A stretch of DNA of 8,431 nucleotides, from the NCBI GenBank assembly GCA_910578075.1, contig CAJTPK010000050.1, positions 1 to 8,431 on the forward strand, in the 5' to 3' direction. Under the pieces are notes generated by a model. That model made no database searches. It saw only the letters and a list, made by a program, of their open reading frames with translations, and had not been told where the DNA came from. This DNA is from an uncultured Muribaculaceae bacterium. GTDB lineage: Bacteria; Bacteroidota; Bacteroidia; Bacteroidales; Muribaculaceae. This document shows positions 6,870-8,431 of the stretch, piece by piece; position 1 is the stretch's first letter, and every line of letters starts with the position of its first letter. The position numbers and the translations under genes are program-made.

Positions 6870-8066
6870 TTACTTGCGGATAAGAACCTTAGTAGCCTTA
6901 TTACCCTGAACCTTGATGTAAAGACCATTCTCAGGCTCAGCTACCTTAACACCCTGCAGATTGTAATAAACAACCTCAGCATTCTCAGCAGCCTCAACCT
7001 CAGCGACACCGCTGCCATCATTGTTGTAGCTGATTACATAAAGAGAAGGAGCATCCTTGAATATTGTAACAAGAAGAGTCATGTCGTATGTACCGGCAGG
7101 AACGCTTGCAAGCGTGTAATTGTTACGGAGGCTAAGTGTAGTCTCACCAACTTTACCGGTGAAATTATCCTTGGTAGCAGGAGAATCAGATTCGAGAACA
7201 ACGTTCTTAACAAGGATAACGTTATTTACAAGAGCAGTTGTGATATCTGCGGCAGCAACCTCTTTCGGAGTGAAAGCACCTTGTGCAGTTGCCTCAGGAA
7301 GAGTACCCTTGGGCATCAACTCAGGCGTTACATTGCTGAAAAGCTCATATGTTGCCTCCCAGCCGGCAGGAATTATATCATTAACCTTATACGAATTCTT
7401 ACCGTAAACCTGAATGAAATCACCAGCAGCATCAACAGCAAAGACATTACTGAAGTTTACGAATGCGACAGTCATATCAAAATCTACTTTGACAGCTGTC
7501 TTTGAAGCCTGAGCTATGGCCTCTTTAACGCTCTTCACAACAACTGCATCAGATGGTGCGGGATCAGGATTTTCAGGAGTGCTGGTAACTTCCTGATCAG
7601 AAACGACTATTTTCTTGATGCGGATTTGCCCAGCATTCGCAGCTAACTCAAAAGAATTTGAGCCATTGGAATTCAACAAAGTATATGTTGCACCACTCAG
7701 AGTACCCGTCCAACCAGTAGAAGGTGTACCTTCTACCGAATATTGACCATTAGATGTGTCATCCAATGTCAATATCACAGATTTCATTGCAAAATCAGCG
7801 GATTCAATTGTAAAAGCAGAACTTTTATATACCCTCATTGAGTATTGTTCAGTTCCGGGATTACGCAGAGTAGATGTTGTATTCGCCTTGTCAGTAATCA
7901 AAGTAAACGATTTTCCATCTACTGTTACACTCTTTTTAAAACCGCTTGTGGCAGCATTTGTCTCCCATGCCGAATTAGCAGAGACATCGTAAAGGGTATA
8001 TTCTGTTGCGAATACAGAACTTGCTGCAAATGAAATAGCAGCGAGAGAAAGTAAAAACTTCTTCAT
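6870..8066 (-). CDS. Secreted two-domain protein of unknown function with T9SS-like C-terminal tail
   Basis: I do not recognise a named function. The 398-residue protein has a clear signal peptide (MKKFLLSLAAISF..., cleavage likely after VFA at residue 20). Residues 21-156 form a beta-rich region that looks like a jelly-roll of the kind found in carbohydrate-binding modules. A linker rich in Pro, Asp and Glu (about 157-174) leads to a second beta-rich domain (about 176-345). Its pattern, VFAVDAAGDFIQVYG...Y.VNDIIPAGW, recalls OB-fold-like modules of Muribaculaceae and Prevotella surface proteins. The last 36 residues (363-398; YYNLQGVKV, GLYIKV, KVLIRK) match the general form of a type A sorting domain of type IX secretion, suggesting surface delivery. 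The in-frame TTG at 8072 was passed over for ATG at 8066, since MKKF begins the signal peptide properly. It has its own promoter and terminator, so it is a single-gene unit. Confidence 0.85.
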   Translation of the reverse strand: MKKFLLSLAAISFAASSVFATEYTLYDVSANSAWETNAATSGFKKSVTVDGKSFTLITDKANTTSTLRNPGTEQYSMRVYKSSAFTIESADFAMKSVILTLDDTSNGQYSVEGTPSTGWTGTLSGATYTLLNSNGSNSFELAANAGQIRIKKIVVSDQEVTSTPENPDPAPSDAVVVKSVKEAIAQASKTAVKVDFDMTVAFVNFSNVFAVDAAGDFIQVYGKNSYKVNDIIPAGWEATYELFSNVTPELMPKGTLPEATAQGAFTPKEVAAADITTALVNNVILVKNVVLESDSPATKDNFTGKVGETTLSLRNNYTLASVPAGTYDMTLLVTIFKDAPSLYVISYNNDGSGVAEVEAAENAEVVYYNLQGVKVAEPENGLYIKVQGNKATKVLIRK

Positions 8067-8110
8067 AAGCAATTATTGTTATTTAATGAATAATAAGGCT
8101 TGTTTATATT

Positions 8111-8136
8111 GCTCATGTTCAGTTGTGAACATGAGC
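8111..8136 (-). promoter_or_regulatory. Stem-loop in the leader of the secreted-protein gene
   Basis: GCTCATGTTC (8111-8120) and GAACATGAGC (8127-8136) are perfect 10-bp inverted arms around six bases. If transcription starts near 8172, the hairpin lies in the leader RNA, 45-70 bases before the ATG. Neither strand has a T-tract after it, so it is not an intrinsic terminator. It could stabilise the message, affect translation, or be a DNA operator. Confidence 0.65.
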
Positions 8137-8138
8137 CT

Positions 8139-8152
8139 ATTTCATATGAAAT
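8139..8152. repeat. 14-bp perfect palindrome ATTTCATATGAAAT
   Basis: A perfect palindrome two bases upstream of the leader stem-loop, centred about 27 bases after the predicted start of transcription. It could be a repressor site, or an RNA element adjoining the larger hairpin. Its ATTTC/GAAAT half-sites recur in the palindrome at 8228-8243 in opposite arrangement. Confidence 0.5.
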
Positions 8153-8178
8153 ACATTGTAGCATTCCACATATTTTTA

Positions 8179-8209
8179 CAAAATTAATGAAATTTTATTA
8201 AATCTACAA
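8179..8209 (-). promoter_or_regulatory. Bacteroidetes-type promoter of the secreted-protein gene
   Basis: On the minus strand TTG (8207-8209) is followed after exactly 20 bases by TAATTTTG (8179-8186), a full TAnnTTTG match with the same spacing as the ansA promoter. Transcription would begin near 8172, giving an unusually long leader of about 105 bases that holds a palindrome and a stem-loop. Confidence 0.65.
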
Positions 8210-8227
8210 TGAATCTTAAAGAATTAA

Positions 8228-8243
8228 CGAAATTAAAATTTCG
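8228..8243. promoter_or_regulatory. Candidate operator: palindrome CGAAATTAAAATTTCG
   Basis: Seven-base arms CGAAATT and AATTTCG flank two bases. The centre is about 63 bases upstream of the predicted transcription start, a usual place for an activator that contacts RNA polymerase from upstream. The sequence is AT-rich, so chance is possible. The remainder of the gene-free stretch 8067-8408 is accounted for by the leader, promoter, nonamer repeats and rRNA terminator. Confidence 0.35.
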
Positions 8244-8290
8244 CAATCCACTAAAAACCAGAGAAAAAGTGAGATCATCTGCATCTTCGA

Positions 8291-8353
8291 GACTGTAAAG
8301 TCTTTAAGGTCTTTAAGGTCTCTAAAGTCCTTAAGGTCCCTAAAGACCCTAAA
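8291..8353. repeat. Degenerate nonanucleotide tandem repeat (GTCTTTAAG-like), seven units
   Basis: Seven consecutive 9-bp units are visible: GACTGTAAA, GTCTTTAAG twice, GTCTCTAAA, GTCCTTAAG, GTCCCTAAA and GACCCTAAA. A more divergent GTTCTTGCC follows. Two units are identical and the others differ mainly by C/T or A/G changes. The block lies between the rRNA terminator and the promoter of the secreted-protein gene. Similar AAGTCTTTAAG-type nonamers occur between genes in other Bacteroidales, as far as I recall. It is not a CRISPR array, since there are no spacers. Confidence 0.85.
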
Positions 8354-8376
8354 GTTCTTGCCTTGCAGCAGCAAAC

Positions 8377-8405
8377 AAAAAAAGACCCACATCACTGTGG
8401 GTCTT
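8377..8405 (-). terminator. Intrinsic terminator of the rRNA operon
   Basis: A perfect 10-bp stem, AAGACCCACA (8382-8391) with TGTGGGTCTT (8396-8405), has a four-base loop. On the minus strand it runs into seven T residues (8377-8383), two of which also close the stem. It lies a few bases past the 5S rRNA end, as expected for the close of an rRNA transcription unit. Confidence 0.9.
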
Positions 8406-8408
8406 CTG

Positions 8409-8431
8409 AAGGTGGCGATTACCTACTCTTC
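8409..8431 (-). rRNA. rrf: 5S rRNA, 3' end only (cut by window edge)
   Basis: Read on the minus strand, the edge shows GAAGAGTAGGTAATCGCCAC followed by a few bases and a terminator hairpin. GAGTAGGT followed by a sequence ending in CGCCACC is the conserved 3' end of bacterial 5S rRNA, whose last bases pair with the GGTGGCG start of the molecule. The 5S gene usually closes the 16S-23S-5S operon, so the rest of the operon should lie just beyond 8431. The exact mature 3' end is estimated. Confidence 0.8.

Noticed and set aside
6659..6928. 89-residue open frame on the minus strand overlapping the end of the secreted-protein gene
   Set aside because: It crosses the strong terminator hairpin and the degenerate octamers, overlaps a well-supported gene in another frame, and has no recognisable protein pattern.
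8067..8072. TTG start two codons upstream of the chosen start of the secreted-protein gene
   Set aside because: The ATG at 8066 gives a standard MKKF signal peptide, and a rare start adding two residues has no support.
8291..8353. CRISPR-like array
   Set aside because: The units are 9 bp and adjoin each other without unique spacers, and no cas gene is present.

Overview
The window looks like chromosomal DNA from a Bacteroidales bacterium, plausibly Muribaculaceae. This rests on four things: two promoters of the Bacteroidetes type (TTG, 20 bases, TAnnTTTG), no clear Shine-Dalgarno sites before most genes, a DUF3822 gene beside rsmD, and a secreted protein with the C-terminal YNLQG...GLYI...KVLI tail common in that order. 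The family-level placement is an inference. Every supported gene lies on the minus strand, so transcription runs from high to low coordinates.

In transcription order, the right edge (8409-8431) holds the last bases of a 5S rRNA, so an rRNA operon ends here. Its terminator is at 8377-8405. A block of degenerate 9-bp tandem repeats follows at 8291-8353. Next is an AT-rich control region with a promoter (8179-8209), two small palindromes and a perfect 10-bp hairpin in the predicted leader RNA. It drives a single gene for a secreted, two-domain protein of unknown function (6870-8066), closed by a strong intrinsic terminator (6798-6832).

The stretch 6544-6869 has no gene. It holds that terminator, degenerate 8-bp repeats, an 11-bp direct repeat and the promoter (6570-6600) of a five-gene run: ansA (type I asparaginase), a DUF3822 protein, rsmD (16S rRNA methyltransferase), ribBA (two committed steps of riboflavin synthesis) and an exported S9-family serine peptidase. 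Gaps in the run are 29, 9, 29 and 1 bases, with no terminator or obvious internal promoter between genes, so it is probably one operon. It mixes cytosolic housekeeping functions with one exported enzyme. No shared pathway is evident, although asparaginase and the peptidase could both serve amino-acid supply. The peptidase stop codon lies inside a perfect 7-bp tandem repeat that runs off the left edge.

I see no mobile element, CRISPR array, defence system or clearly new multi-gene system. The least explained signals are three unrelated short tandem repeats (units of 7, 8 and 9 bp), all outside genes, and the structured leader of the secreted-protein gene.
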